This document shows, in pieces, positions 43,803 to 53,225 of a stretch of DNA of 64,000 nucleotides. Where the stretch lies: positions 1 to 64,000 of the forward strand of contig NZ_AOCN01000027.1 of NCBI RefSeq assembly GCF_000350525.1, written 5' to 3'. How positions within the stretch are numbered: position 1 is the first letter of the stretch; every line of letters starts with the position of its first letter. The notes below the pieces were generated by a model. That model saw only the letters and a program-made list of their open reading frames with translations, did no database searches and was not told where the DNA came from. The translations under genes and the position numbers were made by a program. Origin of the DNA: Leucobacter salsicius M1-8 (GTDB lineage: Bacteria; Actinomycetota; Actinomycetes; Actinomycetales; Microbacteriaceae).

Positions 43803-44993
43803 ATGGGATTCATCCAGGCATTTACCGGCGCCGTGGGCGGCATGCTCGCAGACCAGTGGCTTGATTTTCTACTGCCGCCAGAGAACTTGGCCCCGACTGC
43901 GGCTCTCTTTCCCGCCGTCGCGAAGGGTCAGAACGCGGGGCGCGGGTCCAATACCCGCGGATCAGAGAACATCATCACGAACGGTTCGAAGATCATCGTG
44001 CCCGAGGGCTACGCCCTCATGACGTTTCAGGACGGCCAGCTCACCGGTTTCATTGCTGACCCGGGCGGGTACGAGTATCGCCCCGATGACCCCCAGTCAC
44101 AGTCGATGTTCGCGGGCGACGGTTTCGTTGCCCCCGTGGTTAAGCAGTCTTGGGAGCGCTTCAAGTTTGGTGGCCAGCCGGCAGCGCAGCAGCTCGGCTT
44201 CTACGTCAGCCTCAAGGAACTTCCTAACAACCGCTTTGGCACCCAGTCCGAAATTTACTGGGATGACGCGTTTCTCGGCACGCAGGTGGGCGCACTCACG
44301 CGCGGCAGCTATACGGCCCGCATCGTCGACCCGATCCTGTTCGTCAAGCAGTTCGTGCCCTACACCTACTACAGCGCCGATGCGCGGATCTTTGATTTCA
44401 CGGATCTCGATAACGACGCTGCCGCCCAGCTGTTCAACGAGGTCGTGTCGTCGCTCGCGCCCGCCTTCTCCGCCTATACGAATGATCCCACCAAGGGCAA
44501 CCGTATGGCCCGCATCCAGAGCGACTCGCTCGGATTCGCACAGTCGCTTTCGGCGGCGGTTGAGGCTGGGTATCAGTGGCGCTCAACGCGAGGGCTCGAG
44601 ATCGTCAGTGTCGCCATTCAGGCGGTCGAGTATGACGAAGATACCCGCAAGCTGCTGAGCGATGTGAAGAAGGCCGATGCGCTTTCGGGCAATCGCGGCG
44701 GGTCGTTCCTGCAGCAGTCGGTGGCGCGCGGCTTTGAGGCCGCGGGCGAGGGGGGCGGCGGCAACATGGCCATGATGGGCATGGGGCTCGGCATGACGGG
44801 CCAGGCGCTGAACTTCCAGCAGCAGCAACCCCCGGCCGCGGCTCCCGCCGCAACCCAGACTGAGGCGGCAGCAGCACCGGCAGCGGCCGAGGATCCGGTC
44901 GCGAAGCTCGCCCAGTACAAGCAGATGCTCGATCAGGGGCTCATCACCGCCGAAGATTTCGAGGCGGCCAAAAAGAAGACGCTCGGGCTGTAA
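43803..44993 (+). CDS. SPFH/virion-core-type protein with C-terminal SHOCT domain
   Basis: A 396-residue cytoplasmic-face membrane scaffold protein. The SPFH domain lies at about residues 40-270 (NIITNGSKIIVPEGYALMTFQDGQLTGFIADPGGYEY and TQVGALTRGSYTARIVDPILFVKQFVP), similar to the Bacillus YdjI and the so-called virion core protein group. A Met/Gly and Gln/Ala-rich linker follows, then a SHOCT motif at the end (VAKLAQYKQMLDQGLITAEDFEAAKKKTLGL). It is the first of three genes, with a zinc-ribbon protein and a small membrane protein. By analogy it takes part in membrane-stress or lipid-domain functions (inference). Confidence 0.87.
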   Translation: MGFIQAFTGAVGGMLADQWLDFLLPPENLAPTAALFPAVAKGQNAGRGSNTRGSENIITNGSKIIVPEGYALMTFQDGQLTGFIADPGGYEYRPDDPQSQSMFAGDGFVAPVVKQSWERFKFGGQPAAQQLGFYVSLKELPNNRFGTQSEIYWDDAFLGTQVGALTRGSYTARIVDPILFVKQFVPYTYYSADARIFDFTDLDNDAAAQLFNEVVSSLAPAFSAYTNDPTKGNRMARIQSDSLGFAQSLSAAVEAGYQWRSTRGLEIVSVAIQAVEYDEDTRKLLSDVKKADALSGNRGGSFLQQSVARGFEAAGEGGGGNMAMMGMGLGMTGQALNFQQQQPPAAAPAATQTEAAAAPAAAEDPVAKLAQYKQMLDQGLITAEDFEAAKKKTLGL

Positions 44994-45059
44994 GCCGCAC
45001 GCGGTCACGCCCGCGGGTAATTGCCCGCGGGCGACACGTCAAGGTTTCAGGGGTGAAGC

Positions 45060-46445
45060 ATGAACGATAACGCCACCTGGGGCGATCCTGGGGCACAGGC
45101 ACCTCCGCCCCAGCCGCAGCAGCCACAGCCACAGCCACAGCCACAGCCAGGCTTTGATCCGGCGCAGCCGCCCATCGATCCGACGCAACAGCAGGCCCCA
45201 GGCCAGTCACCGATCCCGCACCAGCCAACGACCCCGGATCAGTTCCCACCGCCGCAGTTTGAGGAGCCGGACGGGCCCGCCTACATCGATACCTCGAGCG
45301 GCAAGAGCGATGGCCTCGATAAATGCCCCCGCTGCGGATCCACGGAGATTTCCCTGCGCACCCAAACTGGCATGCTGACCTGCCACTTCTGTCGCTATGA
45401 GTGGCACGAGGCCCGCATTGATGAGGCGTTCGCGCTCAACTCCCCCATCGGCGACCTGCGCGGGCGCGTCATCGGCACGGGCGCCGGCACCATTTCCGAG
45501 GACGTATCCGAGGTGCTCACGCTACGGTGCGGGGCCTGCGGGGCCGAGGTTGTCGTGAACACGGGCGAGGCGATGCAGGCGCGCTGCCACTGGTGCCGCA
45601 ACACGCTCTCCGCCTCGGAGCAACTCCCCAACGGCGCGGTGCCCGACGGCGTGCTGCCCTTTAGTGTGACGCGCGAAACGGCCATTGAAAACATCTCCGC
45701 GTTCGTCAAGAGCCGCAAGTTCTTCGCGCATCCCGCCTTCGTGCGCGGGTTCGAACCGACCGAGGTGGTGGGCGTCTACCTGCCCTACCTGGTGGTCGAC
45801 GCGAACGCGCATGCCGAGTTGCACGGTGAAGCCGAGATCGAGACCGGCCGCCGCAGGGTGTCGCGGGGCGACAACGACTCGGTGACCCTGTACGACGCCG
45901 ACGTGTACGACATGAGCCGCAGTTTCGATCTACTCGTTGACGATCTGGTGCTCGAGTCTTCGTCCGAGCGCGCAGACATGTCCATGTTTCGCAACACCAA
46001 CAATGTGATCAACGCGATTCAGCCCTTCGACATCGACGCCACCGTCGCATACAACGCGAACTATCTGCGAGGGTTCACCTCGGAGAAGCGCAACCTCGAC
46101 GTCGACGGCATCATGCCCCGGGCCGCCGACGCGACCCTCTCAATCGCCCGCGTGCGGGCGGGCGAGGCTGCGCAGGCCTATGACCGTGGCATTCGCTGGT
46201 ACCGCGAGGAGCTCACTGTGCACGGCACCCGCTGGGTCTCCGTGTACCTACCGGTATGGCTGTACAGCTACTACCAGCCCCGCGGAGGCGCCGGCCAGGG
46301 CCTCGTCCACTACGTCGCGGTGAACGGTCGCACCGGCGAGACGATGGGCAGCGTCCCCATTCGCCAGGGGCGACTGATCGGCATTTCGGTGGCGATTGGC
46401 ATCGTGGGCACCGTGCTCGGCGGCCTCGCCAGCATCTTCATGTAA
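45060..46445 (+). CDS. Membrane protein with TFIIB-type zinc ribbons (YdjG-like)
   Basis: A 461-residue protein. The N-terminus (about 1-80) is Pro/Gln-rich, with repeats coded by CAGCCA hexamers. The first zinc ribbon is KCPRCGSTEISLRTQTGMLTCHFCRYEW, the second LRCGACGAEVVVNTGEAMQARCHWCRNTL. The long middle (YLPYLVVDANAHAELHGEAEIE ...) is a beta-rich region, and the chain ends in one membrane helix (ISVAIGIVGTVLGGLASIF). This matches the Bacillus YdjG type, which pairs with YdjH and YdjI in PspA-linked envelope stress. It is separated by 66 bases from the SPFH gene. Confidence 0.8.
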   Translation: MNDNATWGDPGAQAPPPQPQQPQPQPQPQPGFDPAQPPIDPTQQQAPGQSPIPHQPTTPDQFPPPQFEEPDGPAYIDTSSGKSDGLDKCPRCGSTEISLRTQTGMLTCHFCRYEWHEARIDEAFALNSPIGDLRGRVIGTGAGTISEDVSEVLTLRCGACGAEVVVNTGEAMQARCHWCRNTLSASEQLPNGAVPDGVLPFSVTRETAIENISAFVKSRKFFAHPAFVRGFEPTEVVGVYLPYLVVDANAHAELHGEAEIETGRRRVSRGDNDSVTLYDADVYDMSRSFDLLVDDLVLESSSERADMSMFRNTNNVINAIQPFDIDATVAYNANYLRGFTSEKRNLDVDGIMPRAADATLSIARVRAGEAAQAYDRGIRWYREELTVHGTRWVSVYLPVWLYSYYQPRGGAGQGLVHYVAVNGRTGETMGSVPIRQGRLIGISVAIGIVGTVLGGLASIFM

Positions 46446-46475
46446 CCAACTACCTGTGTAGCGGAAAGGAGCAAC

Positions 46476-46817
46476 GTGTTTCCGAGTTTTGTCGCCAGCA
46501 CCACCGTCGTCGATTGGCTGGCCACCGCCACGATCAATGTGTCGCTGCCCTGGAGCAGCGACAGCGACGGCTCAGCACTGTGGCTCATCGGGCCCGGCGC
46601 GGGCATCGGTTTCTACGTGTTCCACTTTCTGCGCTATCGCAACACCCACCAGCGTCACGCCTTCGAACGAGAGACGCGCACCGAGATCTTGGGAATGACG
46701 GGGCACGACACGCTCGTGCGCCGGGTGAGCGGCGTCGAGAACAGCAAAATACCCGGTGAGAACTCCTCGTCCCCGAGGCAGCGACTCGGGCAGGGCACCC
46801 GCTTCACCGAGGAGTAG
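46476..46817 (+). CDS. Small membrane protein of the SPFH/zinc-ribbon operon
   Basis: A 113-residue protein. Only one clear membrane helix (ALWLIGPGAGIGFYVFHFLRY) is seen, at about residues 34-54, with a hydrophilic C-terminal half of charged residues (THQRHAFERETRTEILGM). No recognised domain. The GTG start at 46476 has AAAGGAG four bases ahead, a strong site. It is 30 bases behind the zinc-ribbon gene, so it probably belongs to the same transcript and complex, in the place where Bacillus has ydjH. It does not look like YdjH closely. Confidence 0.75.
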   Translation: MFPSFVASTTVVDWLATATINVSLPWSSDSDGSALWLIGPGAGIGFYVFHFLRYRNTHQRHAFERETRTEILGMTGHDTLVRRVSGVENSKIPGENSSSPRQRLGQGTRFTEE

Positions 46818-46854
46818 GCGGCACGCCCGGGGTCACTCAATCACCGCCTCCGAT

Positions 46855-46885
46855 TTGCGTCAGCCACCCCGCCCTGGTGTACAGT
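46855..46885 (+). promoter_or_regulatory. Predicted promoter of tRNA-Ala
   Basis: TTGCGT (46855-46860) and TACAGT (46880-46885) with 19 bases between lie 38 bases before the mature tRNA. The spacing is at the long end. No other promoter is evident between this and jetA, so read-through from here may also feed the jet operon. Confidence 0.4.
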
Positions 46886-46922
46886 AAAGGAGTTGTCGCG
46901 GGAGCATTCCTTCGACTTCAAC

Positions 46923-46998
46923 GGGTCTGTGGCGCAGTTGGTAGCGCACCTGCATGGCATGCAGGGGGTCAGGGGTTCGAATCCCCTCAGATCCACCA
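46923..46998 (+). tRNA. tRNA-Ala(GGC)
   Basis: A 76-nt gene including an encoded CCA. Acceptor GGGTCTG pairs with CAGATCC (one G-T pair). The D arm is GGCGCAGTTGGTAGCGC, the anticodon stem CCTGC/GCAGG encloses ATGGCAT with anticodon GGC, the variable loop is GGTC, and the T arm is AGGGGTTCGAATCCCCT. All standard positions are present. Confidence 0.97.
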
Positions 46999-47000
46999 TC

Positions 47001-47044
47001 AACTCCCGGTTGCAGAGCTTTTGCCCTCAACCGGGAGTTTTTTG
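47001..47044 (+). terminator. Rho-independent terminator after tRNA-Ala
   Basis: AACTCCCGGTTG (47001-47012) pairs with CAACCGGGAGTT (47028-47039) around a 15-base loop, followed by a T run. It ends only about 20 bases before the jetA start, so little room remains for an independent jetA promoter. Confidence 0.9.
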
Positions 47045-47064
47045 TTTCCCCCTGAATCATCGAG

Positions 47065-48582
47065 GTGATGTCGAACGTGCGTGCCCACGCCGCCTATCAG
47101 CGGGCCACCGCCGCGTTCAAGAACCCTACGCTCGATCTGCTGCACGGCCGCTACGCCCCGTTCGTCGTGGCCGCGCTCTCGCTGGTGTTCACCGCCGATC
47201 GCACCGCCGTGGCGGTCGCCGACGCCCACGTCGAGGTCGGCGAGATGATCGACGAACTGCGGGTGGGCGGCTATGCCGACCTCGAGCCAGGGCTACCCGC
47301 AGGCAGCGGGCGGGAGATCTGCCGCTACTGGGTGCGGGTGGGCTGGCTCGTGCCCCAGATCGAAGACGGGGCCGAGGTCTACCGGCTTTCAGCTCAGGCT
47401 GTTGGTGCCCTCGAGATCGCCGGCCGCGCCGGCGGCGGGCGCGTATCGCGCTCGCGCGTGCGCACTCTGCTCGAATCGGTGGATCAGTTGGCCCAGCACG
47501 CAGAGACCGATCCGGATCTGCGCCTCGCTCACCTCGCCGCTCAGCGGGCCGAGCTTGATGCCGAGATGGATCGCCTGCAGGCTGGCGAAGTGGAGGAGGC
47601 CGACGACGAGCTGCTGCTCGAGGAGGCCGAGAACGTGCTGCACCTTGCGCGCGAGCTCCCCGCAGACTTCTCCCGTGTGGCCGAGTCCATCAACGCGATG
47701 CAGCGCGACGTCGTCGCAGACCTGCGCCGCGACGTGCGCCCGGCTGGTGAGGTGCTGCGCGAGTACCTGCACCGCGGCCAACACGTCATGCAGGCCACGC
47801 CCGAGGGGCGCGCGTTCGCCGGCGCACTCAGGCTTATCGGCGACCCCGAGCACATCGACGAGCTCACCGATCAGGTACACGAGCTGCTCGCCAAGCCGTT
47901 CTCACGGCTCCTCGATGCGGCGCAGCGCGAGGAACTCAGCGCGATCGCCAAACGCGTGGAGCAGGGCGTCCAGGAGGTACTCACGGCCCAGCGCCGCGCC
48001 TCCCACGTCATCACCGCCCAGGTGCGCACCCACGACCCCGCCCGAGATCGCGAGGTCGACGATCTGCTCCGCGGCGTCATGTCAGGGCTCCAGTCCTGGA
48101 TGCGAGTGTCCAAGCCCGCCGACCGGGTGACCCCGCTCGAACACTTCCCCACCGCCCACATCGGCCATCTACGGCAGACGCTGAGCGATCCGCGGCCGCC
48201 TCGCGGCCCGGCCCCCCTGGTACACGCCGCCGATGTCCTCGACGCCGCGAGCGTGAGCGAGGGAGACGCGCGTGCCTGGGGCGGACCCGATTACCCGGAG
48301 CTCGAAGCTCACGTGGCGGGCCTCGGCGACTCGTTCGACCTCGGTGACGCGTTCGGTTCCTCGGGCACCCGTCGCCCCGTGGACCTACTCGGGCTCCTCG
48401 AGATCGTGCATCGCGGCGGGATGACCGAGCGCGAGGACATCTCGGTGGTCACCGCCCAGCGCCCCGACGGCACCACCCGCAAGTTCGCCTTCGTTGCGGT
48501 GCAGGCCGACAACACACCGGCAGACACCGCAGACTCTGACTCCGCAACACCGAACTCCCCGAAGGGCCCCTCGCATGTTTGA
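47065..48582 (+). CDS. jetA: JetA / MksF-like condensin subunit (DUF3375)
   Basis: A 505-residue DUF3375 protein, the kleisin-like subunit of Wadjet (JetA) and MksBEF-type condensins. Family parts are the N-terminal winged-helix block [38 protein letters not shown], the helical middle ([26 protein letters not shown]), and [25 protein letters not shown]. With JetB and JetC it forms the DNA-loading motor. It begins with GTG 47065 or the adjacent ATG 47068 after CGAGG; either fits. Its 3' end overlaps jetB by eight bases. It directly follows the tRNA-Ala terminator. Confidence 0.9.
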   Translation: MMSNVRAHAAYQRATAAFKNPTLDLLHGRYAPFVVAALSLVFTADRTAVAVADAHVEVGEMIDELRVGGYADLEPGLPAGSGREICRYWVRVGWLVPQIEDGAEVYRLSAQAVGALEIAGRAGGGRVSRSRVRTLLESVDQLAQHAETDPDLRLAHLAAQRAELDAEMDRLQAGEVEEADDELLLEEAENVLHLARELPADFSRVAESINAMQRDVVADLRRDVRPAGEVLREYLHRGQHVMQATPEGRAFAGALRLIGDPEHIDELTDQVHELLAKPFSRLLDAAQREELSAIAKRVEQGVQEVLTAQRRASHVITAQVRTHDPARDREVDDLLRGVMSGLQSWMRVSKPADRVTPLEHFPTAHIGHLRQTLSDPRPPRGPAPLVHAADVLDAASVSEGDARAWGGPDYPELEAHVAGLGDSFDLGDAFGSSGTRRPVDLLGLLEIVHRGGMTEREDISVVTAQRPDGTTRKFAFVAVQADNTPADTADSDSATPNSPKGPSHV

Positions 48583-49378
48583 ACCCACCCCCGCGACGCC
48601 CCCAGTCGAGGCGCTCGACAGCGAGGCTTCCAACACCACGACGCCCGGCATTGATCTCACGGACAGCACCGATCCGTTCGTCACCCCGGTGTCGATGGAA
48701 CAGGATCCGGATCAGGCCTTTGCCGGCGACCGCGGCTCGCTCGCTCCCGAGGTGCGTCGCGTACTCGTGCGTCTGCTGCAGCGCCGGTTCTTGCTCGCGG
48801 ATCGCAATAGCGAGGACTGGGCCGTGCTGCTCGAACATCAGCAGATCATCGAGTCGCGCCTGCACGACCTGTTCGTGCGCCTGGTCGTAGACCCTGCACG
48901 CGGCGTCGCGTACAAGCAGCAGGTGCGCTCCGAGGAGCTCGACGTGCCGATCTTGCTGCGGGACGAGGCGTACACCCGGGCCGAGACGCTCGTACTCGTC
49001 TACCTGCGGACGGTGTTTCAGCGCGAGTCGACCGCGGGCGAGCCATCGGTGCGCATCGACGTCGAGGAGATCGAGCAGACCGTGCTCACTTACTTCACCG
49101 CGGCAGACGGCGACATTGCGCGGCGCCAGAAGGCGGTGCGCGCCGCGCTCGCCCGGCTGCGGCAGGAGGGCATCGTCACCGAGGAATCCGAGGGCCGCTA
49201 TCTGGTCAGCTCGCTCGTGGAGATCGTGCTGAGCGCCGATCGCCTGCGCGAGCTCTCAGACTGGCTGCGGCAGCAGACCGCGGCCGCCCAGCGCCCCACC
49301 ACGGCCTCCGCAGATTCGAACTCCGCGGACACCCCCTCCGCGCCCCTGCTTGATCCCCGAGGAGACCACACACTGTGA
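48575..49378 (+). CDS. jetB: JetB / MksE-like condensin subunit (DUF4194)
   Basis: A 267-residue DUF4194 protein, the kite-type winged-helix dimer of the Wadjet/Mks complex. Conserved pieces are [70 protein letters not shown] and [34 protein letters not shown]. The first ~60 residues are low-complexity. The ATG at 48575 ([10 protein letters not shown]) has GAAGGG ahead; the frame extends upstream to 48494 inside jetA. The stop overlaps the jetC GTG by four bases, giving coupled translation of all three subunits. Confidence 0.9.
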   Translation: MFEPTPATPPVEALDSEASNTTTPGIDLTDSTDPFVTPVSMEQDPDQAFAGDRGSLAPEVRRVLVRLLQRRFLLADRNSEDWAVLLEHQQIIESRLHDLFVRLVVDPARGVAYKQQVRSEELDVPILLRDEAYTRAETLVLVYLRTVFQRESTAGEPSVRIDVEEIEQTVLTYFTAADGDIARRQKAVRAALARLRQEGIVTEESEGRYLVSSLVEIVLSADRLRELSDWLRQQTAAAQRPTTASADSNSADTPSAPLLDPRGDHTL

Positions 49379-52300
49379 CCATGCTCGACACCCTCTTCGG
49401 CCTGATTCCCGCGGCTTCACGGGGCCAGCAGTGGCTCGCGCACGAGCTGCAGCTCGTCAACTGGGGCGGCTACGACGGCGCGCACCGGGTGCGCTTCTCC
49501 CCCGGCGCGACGCTGCTGTGCGGCGGCTCCGGATCGGGCAAGTCGACGCTCATGGACGCGTACATCGCCCTCATGATGCCGCACACCACCCCTTTCAACG
49601 GCGCATCAAACGGTGGCGTCACGGGCCGCCCGCGCGGCGAAGACCAGCGCAACATCCTCTCCTACGGGCGCGGCAAGATCGATGAGACCCGCACCGAGCA
49701 GGGCACGCGGGTACGCGTCATGCGCGGTGATGACACCGACACGTGGACCGCGATTGCGATGACCTGGGTCGACCACGACGGCTCGAAGTTCACCGCAGTG
49801 CGCGCCTGGTACATTCCCGCTGGCGCACGCGTCGTCGAGGACACCGTGCGGGTGCGCGCGAGCGTCGACGGCGCGTTCGACCTCGCAGATCTCGCCCCCG
49901 CGGCCGCGCAGCGCCTCAGCGACGCCCAGGTGCGCGCCTGCGGACTCGAGACCGTGGCGACCGACCGCGAGTTCACCGCCAAGCTTCACTCAGTGCTCGG
50001 CATCGGGGCAGCTGGTGCGGGTGCGAAGGCGATGAGCTTGCTCGCCCGTATCCAGGCCGGCCAGCAGATCACCACGGTCGACGAACTCTACAAGCGCATG
50101 GTGCTCGAGGAGCCCGAGACCATGGCTGCGGCGGACGCGGTCGTCGCGCACTTCGACGAGCTCGAGGGCACCCGCACGCGCATGGTCACCGCGCAGCGGC
50201 AGGTGCACGCGCTGCGCCCGATCCGCACCATTCGCACCCGCATCGACGAGGCCTTCGACCGGCTGCGCATTCTCGACGAGGTCGGTCAGCTCACCGACCC
50301 CGCGTCGCTCGCCTCCCTCTGGCGCGCCGAGCACCGCCTCCGGCTGCTGCGCGAGACCGAGGCGGCGCTGCAGCGCGCGAAAAGCACCGCCGACGCAGCC
50401 GTCCGCGAGCAGCAGGCACTCGCGGACGCCGCAGAGGCCGAGCGCGACGGACTCGTGGAGGTGCTGCGCGGGGCGGGCGGCGAACGCCTCGAATCCGCCG
50501 AGCGCGAGCTACGCGACGTGGAACGCCGCCTCGCGTCCGTACAGCAGGCACGCGTGCGCGTGCGGGCGCTGTGCGAGGCCCTGGGTGAAGACGTGGCCAC
50601 TCGCGCCAGCTTCGAGAAGCTCGTGAAGCGCGCCCGCACCGCCCTCACGAGCGACGATGCGAAGTCGGCCGCCCGCGACACCTACGCCGAGGCACGCGCG
50701 GCCTCCCGCGCCGCTGAGACGCTCGTGGCGGCTCTCGAGGCCGACCTGACCCAACTGGCCGGCCAGAACGACAATATTCCGCCCGCACTGCACGAGGCGC
50801 GCGCCGTGCTCGCGCAGGCCGCCGGGATCGACCCTGGCGATCTCCCCTTCGTGGGCGAGCTCGTCGAGGTGCGTGCCGAGTACGAGCCGTGGCGTGATGC
50901 CTTCGGGCTCGCCCTGGGCGGCTTCGCCACGACCATTCTCGTCGACCAGGATCGGGTACCCGCGTTCCGCGGCGCGATCAACGACGTCCAAACTCGCGTC
51001 CGTGTGCGCTACGAGGGGGTCCCCACCGAGCAGCCCCGTCGCACGGGCCTCGACCCCGTCTCTTTGCCGGGGCGCCTCGACTACCGCGATTCCACCTTCA
51101 CCGGCTGGCTGCAGGAGCGACTCGAACAGCAGTTCGGGTTCGTGTGCGTCACCGAACCCGGTGAACTGGGCAAGCACGCGCAAGCCATCACCATCACGGG
51201 CCAGCTCACCCGCGGCCGCCGCGGCTCGCACGGCGGGCACGGGCGCGCGAGCGTGCTGGGGTTCTCGAATCAGCGCCGGATCGAAGAGCTCACCGACGAG
51301 ATCCTGTCGGCTCGGGCCGACCAGGCCGAGGCTGTCGAACGCGAGCGCGCGGCGGCGGCCGCCCTCGACCGCCTCGACGAGCGTCAGGCAGCGTTCGCGA
51401 AGCTCGCAGAGACGTCGTGGGACGACATCGACGAAGCCAGCGTTGAAGCCGAGCGCGAGCGCTGGACCGGCATCATCGCCGAGGCCGCTGCCGGAAGCTC
51501 CGAGATCTCGGGCCTCCAGCAGCAGATCGCGGCCGCAAAGCGCAAGGTAGCCAAGCTCCAGCAGGCGATCGGCCGCGCGCACAGCGACCAGGAGCGGGCT
51601 GCATCCCAGTGGGCCGACATTACCGACGAGGTCGACCTCGCCCAGGGCCTCGTCGATGCAGCCGAGGATGACGGGCGCAAGCTCTCCCCCGCCCAGGCGG
51701 CCTATCTCGGTGACCGCTTCACCCCCGAGACCGATGCAGCGGCCGACGGTGTGCCGAGCACCCGTACCCTCGCACGCTTCGACGCCGCGCTGGAGGCCGC
51801 CTCACGGCAGCTGTCTGACGACCGCCGCACGGCCAAGGAGTCCCTCGTCGATCAGCGCGAGGCCCTCAGCCGCACGCTCGAGCGCTTCCTCGAGAACTGG
51901 CCCAACCCGAACCTGCGGGCAGACCCCGATTCGTCGCTGCCCGACTTCGAGCGGATCCTGGCCGAACTCGAGGCGAGCGGATTGCACGAGCTTGAGGCGG
52001 AGTGGAAAGATAGTCTCCTCAATCTCTCGGGCAATGACCTGACAAGCCTCGATTCTTCCCTGGGGCGGGCGCTGCGCGAGATCCGCGAGCGTATCGAGCC
52101 CATCAACCAGATCATGCGCGATCTCCCGTTCTACGACGACGATCACCGCCTGCAGATCACGCCGCGGGAGCACCAGAGTGACGCACGTCGCCGCTTCCGC
52201 CGTGAACTGCGCGACGTGCGCGGGCTCATCGTTTCGGCTGCCACCGAAGAGGAGCGCGAGCGCGCCTACGGCCGCATGGAGCGCTTGATCGGGCGGATCC

Positions 52301-52731
52301 GGCGCAGCTCACCCGATTTCTCCGAACTTATTGACGTGCGCAATCACGTGCGCGTGAGTGCCGAGAAGGTGCATGCCGTAACTGGAGCCCATGCGGCGCT
52401 CTACGATCACATCGGTGAGAAGTCGGGCGGCGAGTCCCAAGAGCTGATCGCGTTCATTGTGGGCGCCGCGCTGCGATACCAGCTGGGTGACGCTGGCTCG
52501 GAACGCCCACGGTACGCACCGGTGTTCCTCGACGAGGCACTCATCAAGGCTGACGCGCACTTCACGAAGCGCGCCATTGGGGCTTGGCGCGGGCTGGGCT
52601 TCCAACTCGTGATCGGTGCACCCAACGACAAGTACAGCGCCATCGAGCCACACGTGGACGTCGAATATGCCATTCTCAAGGACACCCAGGGTCGATCCTG
52701 GGCGAAGCCGAAGGTCGGATTGGCCAACTAA
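49375..52731 (+). CDS. jetC: JetC / MksB-like SMC ATPase
   Basis: A 1118-residue SMC/MukB-like motor. The head begins with [40 protein letters not shown] (Walker A). Two long coiled coils, about residues 290-470 and 640-800, flank a hinge-like globular part ([32 protein letters not shown] ... FALVDQD-type core). The C-terminal head has [23 protein letters not shown] (signature) and [39 protein letters not shown] (Walker B, D-loop). ATP-dependent loop extrusion is the family role. No jetD follows: the next gene is rsfS on the other strand. Confidence 0.92.
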   Translation: MTMLDTLFGLIPAASRGQQWLAHELQLVNWGGYDGAHRVRFSPGATLLCGGSGSGKSTLMDAYIALMMPHTTPFNGASNGGVTGRPRGEDQRNILSYGRGKIDETRTEQGTRVRVMRGDDTDTWTAIAMTWVDHDGSKFTAVRAWYIPAGARVVEDTVRVRASVDGAFDLADLAPAAAQRLSDAQVRACGLETVATDREFTAKLHSVLGIGAAGAGAKAMSLLARIQAGQQITTVDELYKRMVLEEPETMAAADAVVAHFDELEGTRTRMVTAQRQVHALRPIRTIRTRIDEAFDRLRILDEVGQLTDPASLASLWRAEHRLRLLRETEAALQRAKSTADAAVREQQALADAAEAERDGLVEVLRGAGGERLESAERELRDVERRLASVQQARVRVRALCEALGEDVATRASFEKLVKRARTALTSDDAKSAARDTYAEARAASRAAETLVAALEADLTQLAGQNDNIPPALHEARAVLAQAAGIDPGDLPFVGELVEVRAEYEPWRDAFGLALGGFATTILVDQDRVPAFRGAINDVQTRVRVRYEGVPTEQPRRTGLDPVSLPGRLDYRDSTFTGWLQERLEQQFGFVCVTEPGELGKHAQAITITGQLTRGRRGSHGGHGRASVLGFSNQRRIEELTDEILSARADQAEAVERERAAAAALDRLDERQAAFAKLAETSWDDIDEASVEAERERWTGIIAEAAAGSSEISGLQQQIAAAKRKVAKLQQAIGRAHSDQERAASQWADITDEVDLAQGLVDAAEDDGRKLSPAQAAYLGDRFTPETDAAADGVPSTRTLARFDAALEAASRQLSDDRRTAKESLVDQREALSRTLERFLENWPNPNLRADPDSSLPDFERILAELEASGLHELEAEWKDSLLNLSGNDLTSLDSSLGRALREIRERIEPINQIMRDLPFYDDDHRLQITPREHQSDARRRFRRELRDVRGLIVSAATEEERERAYGRMERLIGRIRRSSPDFSELIDVRNHVRVSAEKVHAVTGAHAALYDHIGEKSGGESQELIAFIVGAALRYQLGDAGSERPRYAPVFLDEALIKADAHFTKRAIGAWRGLGFQLVIGAPNDKYSAIEPHVDVEYAILKDTQGRSWAKPKVGLAN

Positions 52732-52737
52732 ACGACA

Positions 52738-52769
52738 ACGCGCGGCCTCCCCGAAGGGAGGCCGCGCGT
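52738..52769. terminator. GC-rich hairpin between convergent jetC and rsfS
   Basis: A 14-bp perfect stem (52738-52751 with 52756-52769) closes a CGAA loop. There is no long T run, but its place between convergent stops fits a bidirectional terminator. Confidence 0.78.
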
Positions 52770-52786
52770 GTATTGTGCGTGGGGAC

Positions 52787-53200
52787 TTACTGAGCAGTCA
52801 TCAGGCTTTCGATTTCCATGACCGGGCAGTCCTGCCACAGACGCTCGAGCTGGTAGAAGTCGCGTTCTTCGTTGTGGAAGATGTGCACCATAATGTCGCC
52901 GAAGTCGAGCAGCACCCAGCGGCCGGTTGCCCGACCCTCGCGCCGGATGGTGCGAATGCCAGCGGCATTCATCTCGTCTTCGATCTCGTCTGAGATGGCC
53001 TGCACGTTGCGCTCAACGCTACCCGTGAGGACGAGAAACACGTCGGCGAGGCCGAAGTGCTCTGCCACGTCGAGCGCGACCGGCTCGGTGGCGCCCTTAG
53101 AGTCGGCGGCGCGCAGGGCAACGCCCAGCGCCTCTCGGACCTGCTGGCTGTGGCTTGCTTCGTTATTCAGGGGGTGCTCCCGTAGTAGTGATGATGACAT
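52787..53200 (-). CDS. rsfS: Ribosome silencing factor RsfS
   Basis: A 137-residue RsfS (DUF143/Iojap) protein, which binds large ribosomal subunit protein L14 and blocks joining of the subunits when nutrients are low. Conserved blocks are EPVALDVAEHFGLADVFLVLTGSVERNVQAISDEIEDEM, GRATGRWVLLDFGDIMVHIFHNEERDFYQLERLWQDCP. The ATG at 53200 begins MSSSLLREHPLNNEASHS; the longer frame to 53290 reaches into the neighbouring gene. It is the last gene of the nadD-linked block and converges on jetC. Confidence 0.94.
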   Translation of the reverse strand: MSSSLLREHPLNNEASHSQQVREALGVALRAADSKGATEPVALDVAEHFGLADVFLVLTGSVERNVQAISDEIEDEMNAAGIRTIRREGRATGRWVLLDFGDIMVHIFHNEERDFYQLERLWQDCPVMEIESLMTAQ

Positions 53201-53225
53201 TGCTGCCGGATGATGTGGCGGCGAA

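Noticed and set aside
52732-52790. Copy of the tRNA-Ala 3' end marking an integration attR site after jetC
   Set aside because: No match to the tRNA 3' sequence is seen between jetC and rsfS, and no integrase lies in the region, so a site-specific island is not supported here.
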